Of a DNA stretch of 64,000 bases, positions 21,190 to 33,049 are shown in pieces. How positions within the stretch are numbered: position 1 is the stretch's first letter; every line of letters starts with the position of its first letter. Source of the stretch: Asterella californica. Lineage: Eukaryota > Streptophyta > Marchantiopsida > Marchantiales > Aytoniaceae. A model generated the notes under the pieces. That model did not search any database. It was not told the DNA's origin and saw only the letters and a program-made list of their open reading frames with translations. A program made the translations under genes and the position numbers. The stretch spans positions 5,375,501-5,439,500 of the forward strand of contig JAYKYS010000017.1 of the NCBI GenBank assembly GCA_036924285.1. Reading direction: 5' to 3'.

Positions 21190-24100
21190 ATGGGTACTCT
21201 CTCTCTCATGAGATCGAGATTGATTCGAGACACACCATGTCCGGTGTGCAATCAGTTATTTACCTCGCAAGGGGTAAAATCTCATGTGAGAAAGATGCAC
21301 AAGAGCTATGATACAACCACATGGGATGCCCAGGTTAGCCGAGATCGGAGGTCTACACGTGCAGTCATTATGACACCATTAGTCCTTCTTCCTGGAGTCC
21401 CTCTAGAGTCGTGGGAGTGGTTGAGAGCTCACTCTAGCACTATTCTGCGTTTGTTCCAGACGAGTTTTCCTTGTCCGCGTTTGTTCCATCAGTTACCTCG
21501 TGCTCTTCATGACGAGGTGAGACAGGCATTCCGTTTATCCCTCGACATGTTGGCACGCAACACCAGGGACGAGGCGGCGTGGTTATTGTTTCTGTTACTT
21601 CTTCGTTGGTACCCCCGTTATACTCGAGGTGGCAGAAGAGGACATCGAGAGGTGGCGGCCCGTCTTCAGAGATTCCGAGCAGGTATTGGGCGGCCTTACA
21701 GGAGGAATCAGTCCGTGCGGTACGAGGTAGGAGTGAGTTTGTCTCTACGCGTGCATCTTCCGCTCGCATACGACGTTGTAAGATGTTAGGTCAGGTGGGA
21801 GAGTATAGCAGAGCTGCCAGAGCATTGCATCCTTTGTCATTGGCATGTCCTACTGAGGAGACGATCACTACGTTGTGTTTCTTTCACCTCTCATCGGGTG
21901 ATCCCCCACCACCTGAGGTTCAGGACTATCAGCCTGAGGAGCCATTATGTCACGATAGATCTTTGTTTGCTCAGGCCTTGTGTACAGCTCCACGTCTATC
22001 TTCTGGAGGTCTGTCTGGGATGGTCTACGAGCACCTACGGGATTGTTTTCAGACAGACGACCCCTTTAGTGGTTTCACGGAGCTTTTTCAGATAGCGGCA
22101 GCAGTAGCTCAGGGACATATTCCTCAGTCTATAGCTCAGGTACTGGGAGCAGCTAGTCTTTTGGCCATGACGAAGGATGGTGGAGAGATTCGATCGATAG
22201 CCATCGGTGAGATTCTCTTACGACTTATCAGTCGAACCATTGTCCTTCAGCTTCGAGATACTTTTCAAGACCACCTTTATCCACATCAATTTGGAGTTGC
22301 GACGCCAGGAGGTTGTGAGTTTTTGTCTTTCGACATTAGAGCTCTCTTGGACATCCATCCCGATTGGGTGGTCTTACAAGTAGACATGAAAAATACTTTT
22401 AATAGCGTTTCTCGCGCTTCCATCTTTAGGGAGCTCATGGATGACGGAGGATCTCTGGCGGATCTCGTTCTCTTCGTGCGATCGTTCTATGGTTCTTCCT
22501 TTTCTCTTTATTACCAACACGGTCTTACGATAGAGGGGGTTACAGTTATCAGCTCTGCTGCAGAGACTCGCCAGGGAGACCTTTTGGGTGGACCTCTCTT
22601 TGCCTTAGCTCACTATAGAGCTCTCTTGGCCACTGCCTTGGCTGCTCCAGGTTATGTCTTTCCATCTCTAGCTGATGATACGCACATCGTAGGTCCGGCG
22701 GACCAAGTCGGTGTTTTCTTTGATCACCTTGTCTCTCAATTGGCCTTGATAGGACTGAGAGTGAAGGTGTCAAAGTGCAAGGCTGGTCTCCCATAAGTAT
22801 ACTGTCGGACCTACAGCTCCCACAGGAATTTGTTATCCCTACAGATGGTTTACGCATCCTCGGAGTATCAGTGGATACAAAGGACTTTGTCTCTCGATTC
22901 TTAGATGTTGCTCTTGCGGAGGACGTTGTGCATATCGAGGATCTCCCTATGTTAGAGGACCCACAGGTTGTCTTTGGTATCCTTACCTCTTCCATAGCAC
23001 GACGTCCTAGTTACTTACTCCGCACAGTACCTCCATCTCCTATCTTCATCTCGTGCCTTAGAGAGTTTGATAAGAGGATCATGGAGGTGTTTGACGACAT
23101 CATAGGACCGGGGACCTTTGAGTGTGTGATAGGACCTCTCGCACGAAGGCAGACATCTTTGTCAATATCGTGACGGGGTGGGTTTATTATCCATGGAGGA
23201 GACTGCTTCGGCAGCTTTTTTGGGTAGTTGGGCCCTCTCAACACCTTGGCTCTATGGTCTCTTTCTCGTGCGAGATAGACCTATCCTGGAGAGCTACGTG
23301 ACAGAGGTGGAGGATGGTTCTTGCCCACTACAGATGTGTCTCCGTGAGGCAAGAGATAGTTTGACTCTTGAGGCACGTGAGGCACACCCTCGATTCGATA
23401 TCTTACCTTTCGATGGATCTCGCGGACTACAGTCTTCTCTGATGAGACACCACTTCCAGCAGGTTCTCTATGCGCTTTTAGTGGATCCTTCCATCTCACG
23501 GGATACTAGAGCTCGACTCTGCTCTTGTTCGGGCAAGGACGCATGCTCTTGGCTCATAGCTCGACCTTGCATTAGAGCGTTCCGACTCGCACCGACTATC
23601 TTCTCTACAGCAATGAGGTTCCGCCTAGGCTTGGTCCAACCTGTTGCTTCGGCACTGTCCACCTGCGAGTGCGGTGTCTTGCTCGACACCTCGAATCACC
23701 ACTTTGCTCTATGTCCTCACGGTGGAGAGCGGATAGCTACCCACGATGTCATCAGAGACGTCGTGTTTACCTTAACACGGGAGAACGGTCACATGACATG
23801 GAGAGAGCGTTGGTACGTCCTTCAGACAGGAGGATCAATGAGAGCAGATCTGTACATGATGAGGGAGGATCAGGTCTCAGTGACTGATGTGGTTGTTACG
23901 GATCCGACACTAGACTCAGTGGTGACACAAGTGATCACTCATCTCCCAGGATGGGCTGCAGGCGTGGCGGCAGCAACGAAGATATCCAAGTATAGGGGTA
24001 TGCAGGTGGGACATCGCTTCATCCCCTTAGCCTTGGAGATATACGGATCGACAGCTTTGGAGTTCGATGTCTTTTTGCGAGAGTGCGCTAGAGACTATCA

Positions 24101-24329
24101 TGAGAGACGCCAGGGGGTATCACTTTCTCTTTCTTTCTGCACCATGTTTTTCAGGCAGCGGGTTTCCATTGCTCTACAGAGAGCTTTAGCAGGGGCCATT
24201 CACAAGAGAGCAATCGCAGTAGGTGATGCCTCTTCAGGTGCACCTGTTGTATGTAGAGGTACTGACTTTTTGATCTCCGGCATTATAGGTGCGACTGGCG
24301 ATTTTAGAGCTATTGATAGCGGGGCTTAG
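21190..24329 (+). pseudogene. R2-like protein: zinc finger, RT, RLE endonuclease
   Basis: The ORF starts at ATG 21190 in frame 1 with a C2H2 finger (CPVCNQLFTSQGVKSHVRKM plus His) near residues 18-38. A frameshift near 21685 moves it to frame 0, another near 22780-22796 to frame 2 and a third near 23173 back to frame 0. RT motif A is VDMKNTFNSV (about 22381-22410), motif B QGDLLGGPLF (22571-22600) and motif C LADDT (22669-22683). The C-terminus has CECG...HHFALCPHGG and a nuclease-like RADL...VTDVVV...KISKY arrangement. The stop at 24327-24329 lies inside a hairpin. Such proteins nick DNA and prime reverse transcription from the nick. Three frameshifts make this copy inactive. Confidence 0.85.
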
Positions 24330-24420
24330 CCCCGGTGTTCTCTCCTTCGGGGTGGTTATTGTTAGGCCCTTCGGGTCCTTCTTTCCCTTGTAAGGCTTGA
24401 TGGGGTCTTCCCATCCCATC
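24320..24420 (+). other. hairpin-rich 3' UTR of the R2-like element
   Basis: Stem 24320-24325/24329-24334 (6 bp, loop TTA) includes the stop codon. A CC-TTCG-GG tetraloop lies at 24344-24351. A second TTCG loop (24370-24373) is closed by a 5-bp stem with one mismatch, 24364-24379. A 6-bp stem with arms 24399-24404 and 24410-24415 follows. The 3' UTR RNA of R2-type elements is known to be bound by their own protein; these folds are candidates. Confidence 0.65.
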
Positions 24421-24426
24421 CGTTGG

Positions 24427-25122
24427 CTATTCATTGGATCGCGTTTTTAGACCTTCGAAAGCCTGGGATGGGCTAGTGACTTGATGTGTTGTCTGAAGTT
24501 GTTGGGCTGCATTCTGATACCGTGTCAGTTGCTGTTGGAGCTTACTCAGTTGTTGACCTCGAGCATCAGCTTCCAGCTCACCATGAAATATATATCTCTC
24601 ATTGTTGCACAAGTAAGAAGCATGGTGGGAGCTAATTGTTGAGTTCTCGAGGTGCTACTTGACCAAGTTGTATTCTTTAACAAAAATCTTTCCACAAAGT
24701 CCTTAGTCATAGCTAACTCTTCAGGAGTCAGTGACTGGGTCGATAGTCCAACTTCTCCTTGGAGTTAGCAAGCGTAGCAATGTAGCAACTCTCGGATGAT
24801 TGTCTGTATCTCAGATTGGGTAGGGCTCACTTTCGGTAGCCTAACCTCTTGCTGTACTACTGGTACCAACACTGAAAACTCTTGATCACGATCAATGCTA
24901 CTTTCTTGAGTGACCACTTGTTTGTCTTCTTCATGAGAACCTTCTGTAGGTGACACCACCTCCTCTTCGACTGCTGGTATATCTTTGGTTGGTGGTGGAT
25001 CTCCATGTGTAGAGCTTGGTGTACCCTAAACTCAGCCTTATGCTCGTACTTCTTGATCGGGTCTCACTGACTTCTCCTTCTGTTCGTGCTGCTCTTGCTC
25101 TCTTCTCGCCAGGAGTTGTCAC
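24427..25122 (-). pseudogene. element C ORF: basic/acidic region and Gln-rich coil
   Basis: On minus, 25122-24931 is Arg/Ser-rich, and 24959-24765 in another frame gives an acidic stretch (HEEDKQVVTQESSIDRDQEF) and then a helical end. Next comes 24760-24612 with stops, and 24612-24427 with a Gln/Leu coil (LSKLQQQLTRYQNAAQQLQ). Frames overlap, so at least two frameshifts are needed. The stop at 24427-24429 lies a few bases from the R2-like 3' end. Confidence 0.45.
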
Positions 25123-25370
25123 ATGAGTATCAGATTCGGTCTCATACTCTGGTAGCTGGTTCAGTTGACATAAGATCCGAATTCAAGAAATCGGTCATAC
25201 AGGTCCAGAGAACTTCTTGGCCAAGGTTAACTCAGTCTGAGTGTTCTCCTCTCTACCATAGTGTAACCAAAAGGACCAGTTATCTGCATCAGCCAAGGGA
25301 CCTGTAGGAAATAAGGAAGTTCAAAAATGATATGCTATGTGTATCAGTAGAGATGATTTCGGTCCTTCTC

Positions 25371-25658
25371 TTAGTGTCCAAGACTCTCCAACCCATGGTA
25401 ACTATATCGAAACCCCACTAACATATCGAAAGCATACCTAGCCCAGTGAATCATTTCTTCATGTAAAGCCTTCAGAAACACGTAGGATACCTTGGTTATA
25501 TCTCGGTTGCTCCTTCTATGACCAAATATCAACTCATGGATAATGGTCAATAGATAAGGACAAGGTCCTAACAAGTAATTATACTTGTAGTAGATGATCT
25601 CCCCGATTCTAGTAGGTCTCCCTTCCTTGCGCTTGTGCTCTTCCCAGGTATTAACCAA
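25371..25658 (-). pseudogene. element C hydrophobic ORF fragment
   Basis: A 95-codon minus-strand ORF with an aromatic/hydrophobic core (EIIYYKYNYLLGPCPYLLTI) followed by HEEMIHWARYAFDML. It precedes the basic/acidic and coil parts of element C, as the hydrophobic YIQAELVYLG part precedes them in family G. That positional parallel is the only clue to function. No family recognised. Confidence 0.4.
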
Positions 25659-26901
25659 GAACCATCAGGATGGTAACACAATGTTGCAGCTTCCGAAAAA
25701 TCTGCGGTTCGAGGATGGACCAGATGCAAGGCTTCCTCAAGCTGCTTCCAACCGAGTCTGAACTGCTATGATAACCACATGTATAGTATTTGTAATTCTT
25801 AACATTTAGTTTATTTTAGATTATATATTTTAATCAAATTAAAATATATAAATATAACCAAGTATAAGTTTATGAGGGTATACGATAGAGATCTCTTATT
25901 TCTAATTTTTCTCTAGAAAAGATAGGGTCCGCTGACCAGTGACTTTCCTGTTACAGTTAGAAGGTAACTGTAGTAGGAGGGGTACCATGGTGCGTAGCTA
26001 CCTATTAGGAACAGGATATTAGGGTTACCATAGCCAACCTGAAAACTAAATAGGACAATCCTTACCACGCAGTAAGATGAAGTATGACATTACTCAAGAC
26101 GAGCGTTTCTTTTTCTAGGAAGAAATAGATCGCGAAAGGAGAAGGGTTGGAATAATAAGAAGCGGGTAAAATATTATTGCCCACTTAACATTCTACTTGA
26201 CGAGCTGTAGGTGATGCCACTCACAAGATCGGAAGGAGGGACCAAAGGTTGGGTCGGGTCATGAGCAATATTGGTAGTTAGGTAGCAGATAAGAAGAAGG
26301 CAAGGAGGAGCGGTCGCACACTTCTGGTTTACTAATAAGGACGTGGGACCCATCTATCCAGGTTTACACCCAGTGGGGAAAGAGGAACCGTAGCTTATAC
26401 CCCCTGTGAGGAACCACCACTTATCTCTAACCGCATGTTGTACCAGGTGGAGGTGGCAGTTGAGTACCCCTCCAATACAGTCTACCTACTGCTGCTCATG
26501 GCTGCCGACTGATCGTTATTTCTCGGATATTGTGATAACTCAATGCAAGATGGAGAACCTTGATGACCAAATTTTCCTTTTGACAGGAGCTAGTCTTTGC
26601 AGCTGAGAAGTTTTTACGGGAAATTATCGAGACACAACTCTGAAATATTGAGCAGGTCTCAAAGCTGGATTAAGCATCGAGAGACAAAAGGGACTCGGAC
26701 ACGTATAATCAGGTGTACTTTTGGCCACACGACGGAGAGGAAAATTAAACAATAGGGCCAACAATAGTAGGATCAAGACGACATGATTCGTTATTTCTGT
26801 GATTTTCTTGGAGAAGGCTTTTACAAGTCTATAATCGATGGAATTTGATCAGGGACTTTACCAGGAGTGACAGTGCGGAATACACCCGATAATCCCTAGT
26901 C

Positions 26902-27430
26902 GTTATAGCAATTCATGCACTAAACCTTACTTCTGATAGAGAACGGGAAGTTACTCGTACTGCTCTCATTTCTTCATTAGATTGGGATTCAGTAGCTGTG
27001 ACGGAGCGGCTTAAGCAATTAGAAGTAAAAGGTCTCCTAAATCGATCTCTGATGAAGGTGCATGCATGAATTGCCACGAACAACATGTGCATGATAGGCA
27101 TCGATGATAGTTCTTGCTTGACTTTGTGGATGGCAGTCCATTCTCGTGGAGATTGGACACTTATGAGAGTCTTAATAGAGGCTATACTCGAATTGACTGG
27201 CAGAGACCTGTTTGAAGATGGTTTCGAGAGAAGCACTAATGTATGAGCTTCCCACGAATTCGTCATTCAAGCGGACATTTCACAAGTTTCTATTATATTC
27301 TGACACTTAGAGGATCTTGGAAGGTGCGGGGTCGGTCACTATACCACGTCGAGAAGATACAGTATTTTGGTGCAAACGCTTGGAGAGGGTTTTACGAGTC
27401 CTATACCATCTGTTTCTTCCGGAGAGTGGG
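26902..27430 (+). pseudogene. unidentified ORF relic
   Basis: Frame 1 from about 26902 reads as plausible protein (ALISSLDWDSVAVTERLKQL, NNMCMIGIDDSSCLTLWM, VLIEAILELTGRDLFEDGF) with three in-frame stops. The sense content and hydrophobic pattern suggest a decayed gene, not noise, but no domain is recognised. It lies upstream of the DFF-W module ORF, inside the element ending at 29545. Confidence 0.35.
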
Positions 27431-28249
27431 TTCCTCTGTTCTCTATCTCGAAACAATAGAAAACTTAGGAGTTCAAGGTCCTTGGCACTCAGGATGGAGC
27501 AACTATGAGAGAAATATAAGGAGGACATACAAGGAAAGCACTTTAGAGAGAAGAATCCACCCAGAGAAATCAGGTGCTGGAAAACTGCTTTCCCTTTGTC
27601 TAGAGCTAAGAGAAGAACTATTTCGTGGATGACTTTTGTAGAACCCTTGCAAGGAACTGACTTTTCTGGCATAGTCTTTTTGGTCTGAGTAAAAATCCTA
27701 CCCTACCTATAAACTAGAAGGTTCTTACCGTTATATCTTATCTTTCCTCTGTAAAACTCTGAGCCAACCAAAGGAACTGAGTTCCTACAGACATGCTATA
27801 CCCCCTTCATTTTCTTCAAAAACCTCTAGAGTGAATTTGTGTGAGAACCCTGAAGGAACTATTTTCTTAGGATAGATCTTCTTTCTTCTCCTACTCCCCG
27901 TACATGAACAAGTCAGCACCCTCTAGTTTCTACGCTACGTTCGCACCTATTGTTATAAACTCAGGAACCGGAAGGAAACACTCTTTGAGAGTCTTTTTGT
28001 TTTTTATTATATATCAGCTGAGTGGAGATAAGGTGGAAAGGCTAAACTTTTGAGTGATCATTTTCATGAGACTCCGGAGAAACTGTTTTTACAAGAGATA
28101 TTGATTTTCTTTCCTTCGAACAGTGAAGGGTACAGTTGTCTTGGATTTTGGCGGTCTTGTGTACAGATTTTCTCTTTTTGTGCGCTTAGCTACTACCGGA
28201 GGTCAACCTGGAGTACATAGACATCAACATAGAACTCTAGCATACCTTG

Positions 28250-28781
28250 AAAAGGGGGTTTTGCTGAGTTTCTGGAGCTGCAGACCTTTAGTCAGCGTCC
28301 TAAGTCTATCCTACGCCATGCCACCATGCCCAACCTCTATCCTCGTCATCTGAAGCTCTTTATTTCTCACTTGAGGACTTTGGATGTTCACTTTACAAGG
28401 TTAGACCTGGATTTCTTTTGCTGGGAGTGGAGGTATTGTAACAACAACTTACTGGAGGAGATTTATAGAGTTACTCATCTTCATCTACCCCTTTCTGGCC
28501 AGTACAGAGTGAGAGGTCACCCTTTGGATTGGACCTCCGTTATGTGGAAGGTCTTACAAATACATGAGACTGAGACTATGGACTTCTCTCCAGCCAAGAT
28601 CTCTGTAATAGAGCGTCAGGTGTTGAATAGTCACCTTTTTACCGATGACAGTGGGACCATGCATGGATGGATGACAGACCACCTCATGGATCCTAAGTTA
28701 GAAGTCATTTGTCACGTTTTTATGGTCTTCTTCTACATGAGAAGAATACTTTTATCCATAGTTGAGAGATATTGTTACTAG
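28250..28781 (+). pseudogene. ORF with LDFF-W-W ... LLEE module
   Basis: Frame 0 is open from upstream of ATG 28326 (FAEFLELQTFSQRPKSILRH) to TAG 28779-28781. The segment LDLDFFCWEWRYCNNNLLEE aligns with the family G module (DFFLW..., LLEEVW) and more loosely with the family S text LDEMDLSFLLLPWW. After it come WTSVMWKVLQIHETE and a hydrophobic end. It is the least broken copy of this module in the window. Function unknown; a gag-like or accessory retroelement protein is the simplest guess. Confidence 0.5.
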
Positions 28782-29379
28782 AGGGAGTGTTAGCTGGAGA
28801 CTTGATAGATTGATGACTCATCTTCCACGAGTACACTCATGAGTTAGCCAGGAAGGCAGGTAGTGCTTCCGCTAGACATTTATCTGTATTCTCAGTACCC
28901 GTGTACTTTGATCAACAAGAGATGATCTTAGAGGAGTCAATGCTCCTCTTATCCGCGCATCTTCCTTTGTTATACGTATTGTCCTTGGAGATGAATCAGA
29001 CGGAGTAGAGGTTGAGGGAGCTCCTGCCACTATGAGCAAAGAGATCCTAGACTTTGATACCTTGATAGACTCCTTGGACCTTCCCAAGGATGGGAGGACA
29101 TACTCAAAGCAGCAGCAGTCGGATGTAATTGCAAGGCTCTATTAGCTTGGGGAGAGTTCCTCTCACACATCCAGAGGAGCACCATGAACAAGAATATTTT
29201 TACGGCATGTAGCAACAAGACTCCTACTCGTGTGACTAACCCCTCTGTTCGTATGTGGATCTCCATCCTCTTTTTCCTACCTCCTGTGATCTCTTATGCA
29301 TCATGGAAGATTTGTCTTCGTTGAGGAAGCACTTGATACGTTTATTATCTGTATGTTATAAGTCAAGAATTTCAACTTT

Positions 29380-29545
29380 GTGTTCTTGGATAGACTTGAG
29401 TTTGAACTATATCAAAAGTGATGCTATGAAAAAAAATTCATCATTTTGACTTATCTATCGTGTTTGGATGATATATACTTGCATCTCTTGATGAACAATT
29501 TGAATATTATTACTTCAAGTATATTTGATTTTCTTGTGTGTTACA
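29380..29545 (+). repeat. family S-like 3' terminal segment
   Basis: This shares spaced blocks with 42820-43006 and ends in the same TTCTTGTGTGTTACA, with many substitutions between. It is an older relative of the S ends. Confidence 0.6.
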
Positions 29546-32501
29546 TAGATATTTTTTTTAAATCACTCAAATGAAAATCCAAGAGAAAACTTCTTGATGC
29601 AAGCTTCTATTAAGACAAAAATTGTAAAAGTGGACACTCCTAGCCACTACTACAGCTTATTTGTTTTTTGTCTTTGGAGAAAAAAATTTAGTGAAATTTT
29701 TGATATTCCAAATCCAATCATTTGGTTAGAGAATGATTTAACTTCCAATCATTCACTGATCAATGACTGAAATTTCAATCATTCAGAGAGCGAATGATCA
29801 AATATGGAGCCAAACAATATTAGATTTTAAAAGAATAATATTTTCTTAAAATCACAAATCTGATTTTTTTCCTATAAATTTTAATAGTATAAAAATCTAA
29901 TCATTCACCAATAAATGACTTTTCTCTTCTCCTCTTCTCTTTTCACCCGCCCCTCAACTTAGACTTCTGTTTTCTCTATACACACGAAAACTTATGAATT
30001 AATCAGCATAGTCGATAGTCTGTACCTAAGGTACTTGAATAAGTCAATGAACTCATCTCGAACAAGAATAGAACTAGAACTCCATAACTTAAAGTAAGGA
30101 AAAATCCTTTTAACTAACAAAAACTTCATAAATAGTTTCTCACAATCCAAAACATTATTCAAAACTCACCATGTACATGTTTTGCAATAGAAACAAGCTA
30201 CATACAGGTCTACATAACCAACAGGAACCTACATCATAGCTTGTTTATGTTGCAAGAACCTTCAGGCTTGAAGGTTCTTGTGGACATACCTTCATACTCC
30301 TGTAATTCTCAGATCTAACTCCCCATAGTTGAGATATTTCTAATCTTTTGTCATAAGTATTGAATGTTCAAAATCTCCTCCTTATTGCTTACAAGCATGC
30401 ACACCAATCAAATAGACTATCTGAGCTGAGATCAGTCTTCTCTTACAAAAAGATTTGAACATCTTGATCCCAATGACTCCAAAGTCTCTCAATGTTTGTT
30501 GCATCCTAGATTAAGATAAGTCCTAGGTAAAGTTGAGCCCTAGCTTAAAGGAAGAAAAAATGGAGGTCTAGAAAGTGATATGACCATGACGAAGCTTAGC
30601 AACACGACAAAACGAGATTACAATAATGGAGTTATATAAGTTTAGAAGTATGTATAAATTTTATTTTAAGAGATTGTGCAAAAACTAAATATGAGTTTGG
30701 AGCTAGAATCCTAATGCATGGACATGCAACTTTAGTGCCTATTATATCTTACAGACTTGAACTGACAAAAACATATTTGTATTGGGATTTGTGGTTTAAG
30801 AATAACCAAATAACTGAAAAATGAAAAACAATCTTAATATGTTCACACACTTCTCTCTTGAATGTATGTAGAGTTGGGGTTGGTAATACCTTAGACTTCT
30901 TGGCAATAAAGATCAAATATCTCTTGGAGCTCGTACTTTTGGGCTCGTATCACTTGGTTATTACATAAAAACCATAAAGGATCTTGTAGGTTGGACTATA
31001 AATCTTTTGAGGATTATGTTGGGCACTTGCACTTAAGAGCACATAATAATATTATACTTAAACATACCATATATGTATTTGAGCTTGCCTATATGTGAGT
31101 TTCATCTATGATGTTGGACCCTTTTTTTCAAGTCTCGTAAGCTTGATATGCAGATCTCGCAGGTCACGCATGATATCCTCAAGTCCCAATTTGTCCTTCT
31201 CTGGTGATTGAATAATAGGAACAATAGGAATAAGAGGAATAATTGATCCAACAATATGAACTAGTACAACAATAACAAGAACTGTGATGGTTGGAACTTA
31301 TTTTGACGTCAATCTCTTAACCACGGTTAAAAATATATCCTTTTTCTCTCTTCGTAAATAATCCTATCGCTCTTGGACATCTTTTCAGCTAGTTGTCAAT
31401 CCTTCGTCCTTGCTTTTCATCTCGTCTTTGTCTTAAAGAAGTACCTTGCAGTTCTTTCATATTTTTTGTCTACCACTCGATGGAACAATTTCATCTTGAT
31501 GGGCTACAACGGCAATCTCTCATTCATGTAAGTCGATAAACTATTTCTTTAACTCTCCCAGCAGTTCAGGTACTATGTAAACCCTTGTTTGACATATTCT
31601 GAGAATGAGTTCTGGTAATCTAATCTAAGTCTTCAAGAAGTACTCATCTCTCAATGCATGTGATAACATTATTTTCAAAATATTTCACCAATGTCTTGTG
31701 GGCTCTCTCATCTTTGGCACCATCACGAGCTCAAATGTCTCAAGCATCTTGTCCTCTAGTATCCAGTTAAACGTCATCTTCCATACATAACATCTCGAAT
31801 ACTTCGAGACATCATGCCTCTTGAATTAATCATCAATCTCTTTTGCTCAGTTGTCTATTGTTGTTATATAAATAGCATGAACAGTTGAAACATCTATGTA
31901 GATATAAAGATCTAATTACACCTCAAGTAACCCACTAGAGACTAACTCTGTCAGATTCGTCCTGACTCATGACGAATATTACTTTATCTCGACTATCTTC
32001 CACCTAGACTTTCATGTCAAGTTGATCACATGTCAAGCTTTACCGTACGTGAAATGTGTCCAAGATGGCACATGTCTATCACTGTGAAAGAGCAATGAAG
32101 CTCAACTAACAAAGTTCAATCATGTACAAACATGATTCCCATGGTACTTTTTGAAAAAATCCTAAAATCTTCATGTGTGGCGAGAAAAGCTCCAAGTTCC
32201 TTCATCCTTTCATTCTCTCTCCACAGATCCATGATCCTTTCTTACACTCTCACTGATCCTTGACTTTTTGAGCTTTCTTCTCCTCTCCAAAATCTGTATC
32301 CACCTTTTTTCTTTTCTCTATGGCTCTATAGCTCTCCTCCATTCCGATGCAAATGAAAGTCCTCTCGCATAAAGCCCATCATTAAAAATGAAAACTCATA
32401 AGTGCAACCTCACATATATTAAAATGTCTCTTTGTGACTCATATCTCGGATCATAATAGACTTCACGTAGTTGTCAATAGGCATATATCTATGATCCATT
32501 G
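29546..32501. other. AT-rich non-coding stretch
   Basis: No ORF or retroelement domain is supported. Several AATCATTCA-type motifs cluster at 29710-29910, possibly from a small decayed inverted-repeat element. One perfect hairpin is listed separately. The rest, including a phrase-like minus-strand region at 31100-32400, gives no recognisable protein. Confidence 0.55.
30253..30280. repeat. perfect 12-bp hairpin
   Basis: Arms 30253-30264 (CAAGAACCTTCA) and 30269-30280 are perfect complements with the loop GGCT. It stands alone in AT-rich DNA. Confidence 0.85.
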
Positions 32502-33049
32502 TCACGTCAGTTTAGCACCTCGGCTAGGTTGACAGAGTGTGGAGTGGCTAATCTTGTTAGTGCCGTTAGGATGGATTCTTGGGCTAGCCGGATTTACTTC
32601 AGATTATGATCACCCACGACCTTCTTTTCCTTGTAACTCCTTCGATCCTTCATCAAATCGGATGATTTTTGGTGCATTGGAATCATCTTCTTAGTGCGCA
32701 CCTAATGAACTCTTCACCACCGGAAATTTCAGCAACGCTTCCGCACACCTCACCACAAATTCGACCAAGAACAAGTCCAAACACTACTAATCCGCACAGC
32801 AATCAACCACACGACCAAAAAGAACCACTCCGCACACAAGTGCACTTGCAAATCAAAGGTATCAACGATCTGCCCATTCCAAAGATACCACCGACAAAAA
32901 TCCGTGACCTAAAAGCTCTTAATCAGATCTCACAAATTGAGTTCTTCGAGTAATAAACGATATGTATTCACTCCACCATGCCACCCGGCACTGAACAAAC
33001 ACTAAAGTTGAGCCAAATCCACTTTGTGCATCAGAGAATCCAGATTGCA
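32502..33049. repeat. two blocks shared with 49089-49352, one of them inverted
   Basis: 32502-32600 aligns directly with 49089-49203 (GTTTAGCACCTCGG-type start, GGGCTAGCC end). 32977-33049 aligns in inverse orientation with 49280-49352 (CATGCCACCCGGCACT, TCAGAGAATCCAGATTGCA). Between the blocks lies a Pro/Asn-rich short ORF (32669-32953) of doubtful reality. The shared pair marks a dispersed repeat with an internal inversion. Confidence 0.6.

Larger units (their letters stand above)
20700..24425 (+). mobile_element. R2-like (restriction-like endonuclease) non-LTR retrotransposon
   Basis: A single plus-strand protein with N-terminal C2H2 finger, reverse transcriptase, Cys/His motif and C-terminal PD-(D/E)XK-like nuclease is flanked by a pyrimidine-rich leader and a short hairpin-rich 3' UTR. 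This order is the signature of site-specific RLE-type non-LTR elements (R2, NeSL, CRE and relatives). No poly(A) tail is visible at the 3' border, which is marked by CCCATCCCATCC near 24410-24421. It interrupts minus-strand element C. Exact ends and target duplication were not resolved. Confidence 0.8.
17790..25770 (-). mobile_element. element C: decayed minus-strand coiled-coil element(s), split by the R2-like insertion
   Basis: Minus-strand ORF fragments are found on both sides of the non-LTR element: 25658-25371, 25122-24427, about 20690-20400, 19745-19515 and 18736-18058. They encode hydrophobic, acidic and coiled-coil parts in an order like that of families G and S. I could not define ends or decide whether this is one element or two tandem copies. 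No RT, protease or integrase was recognised. Confidence 0.45.
25770..29545 (+). mobile_element. diverged element with a family S-like tail
   Basis: The right end, GATTTTCTTGTGTGTTACA (ending 29545), and the preceding 160 bp (GGATAGACTTGAGTTTGA, GCATCTCTTG) match the 3' end of family S (42820-43006). An AT-rich stretch at 25780-25870 may be its start but is not demonstrated. Two ORF relics lie inside. No target duplication could be paired for TAGAT at 29546-29550. Confidence 0.45.
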
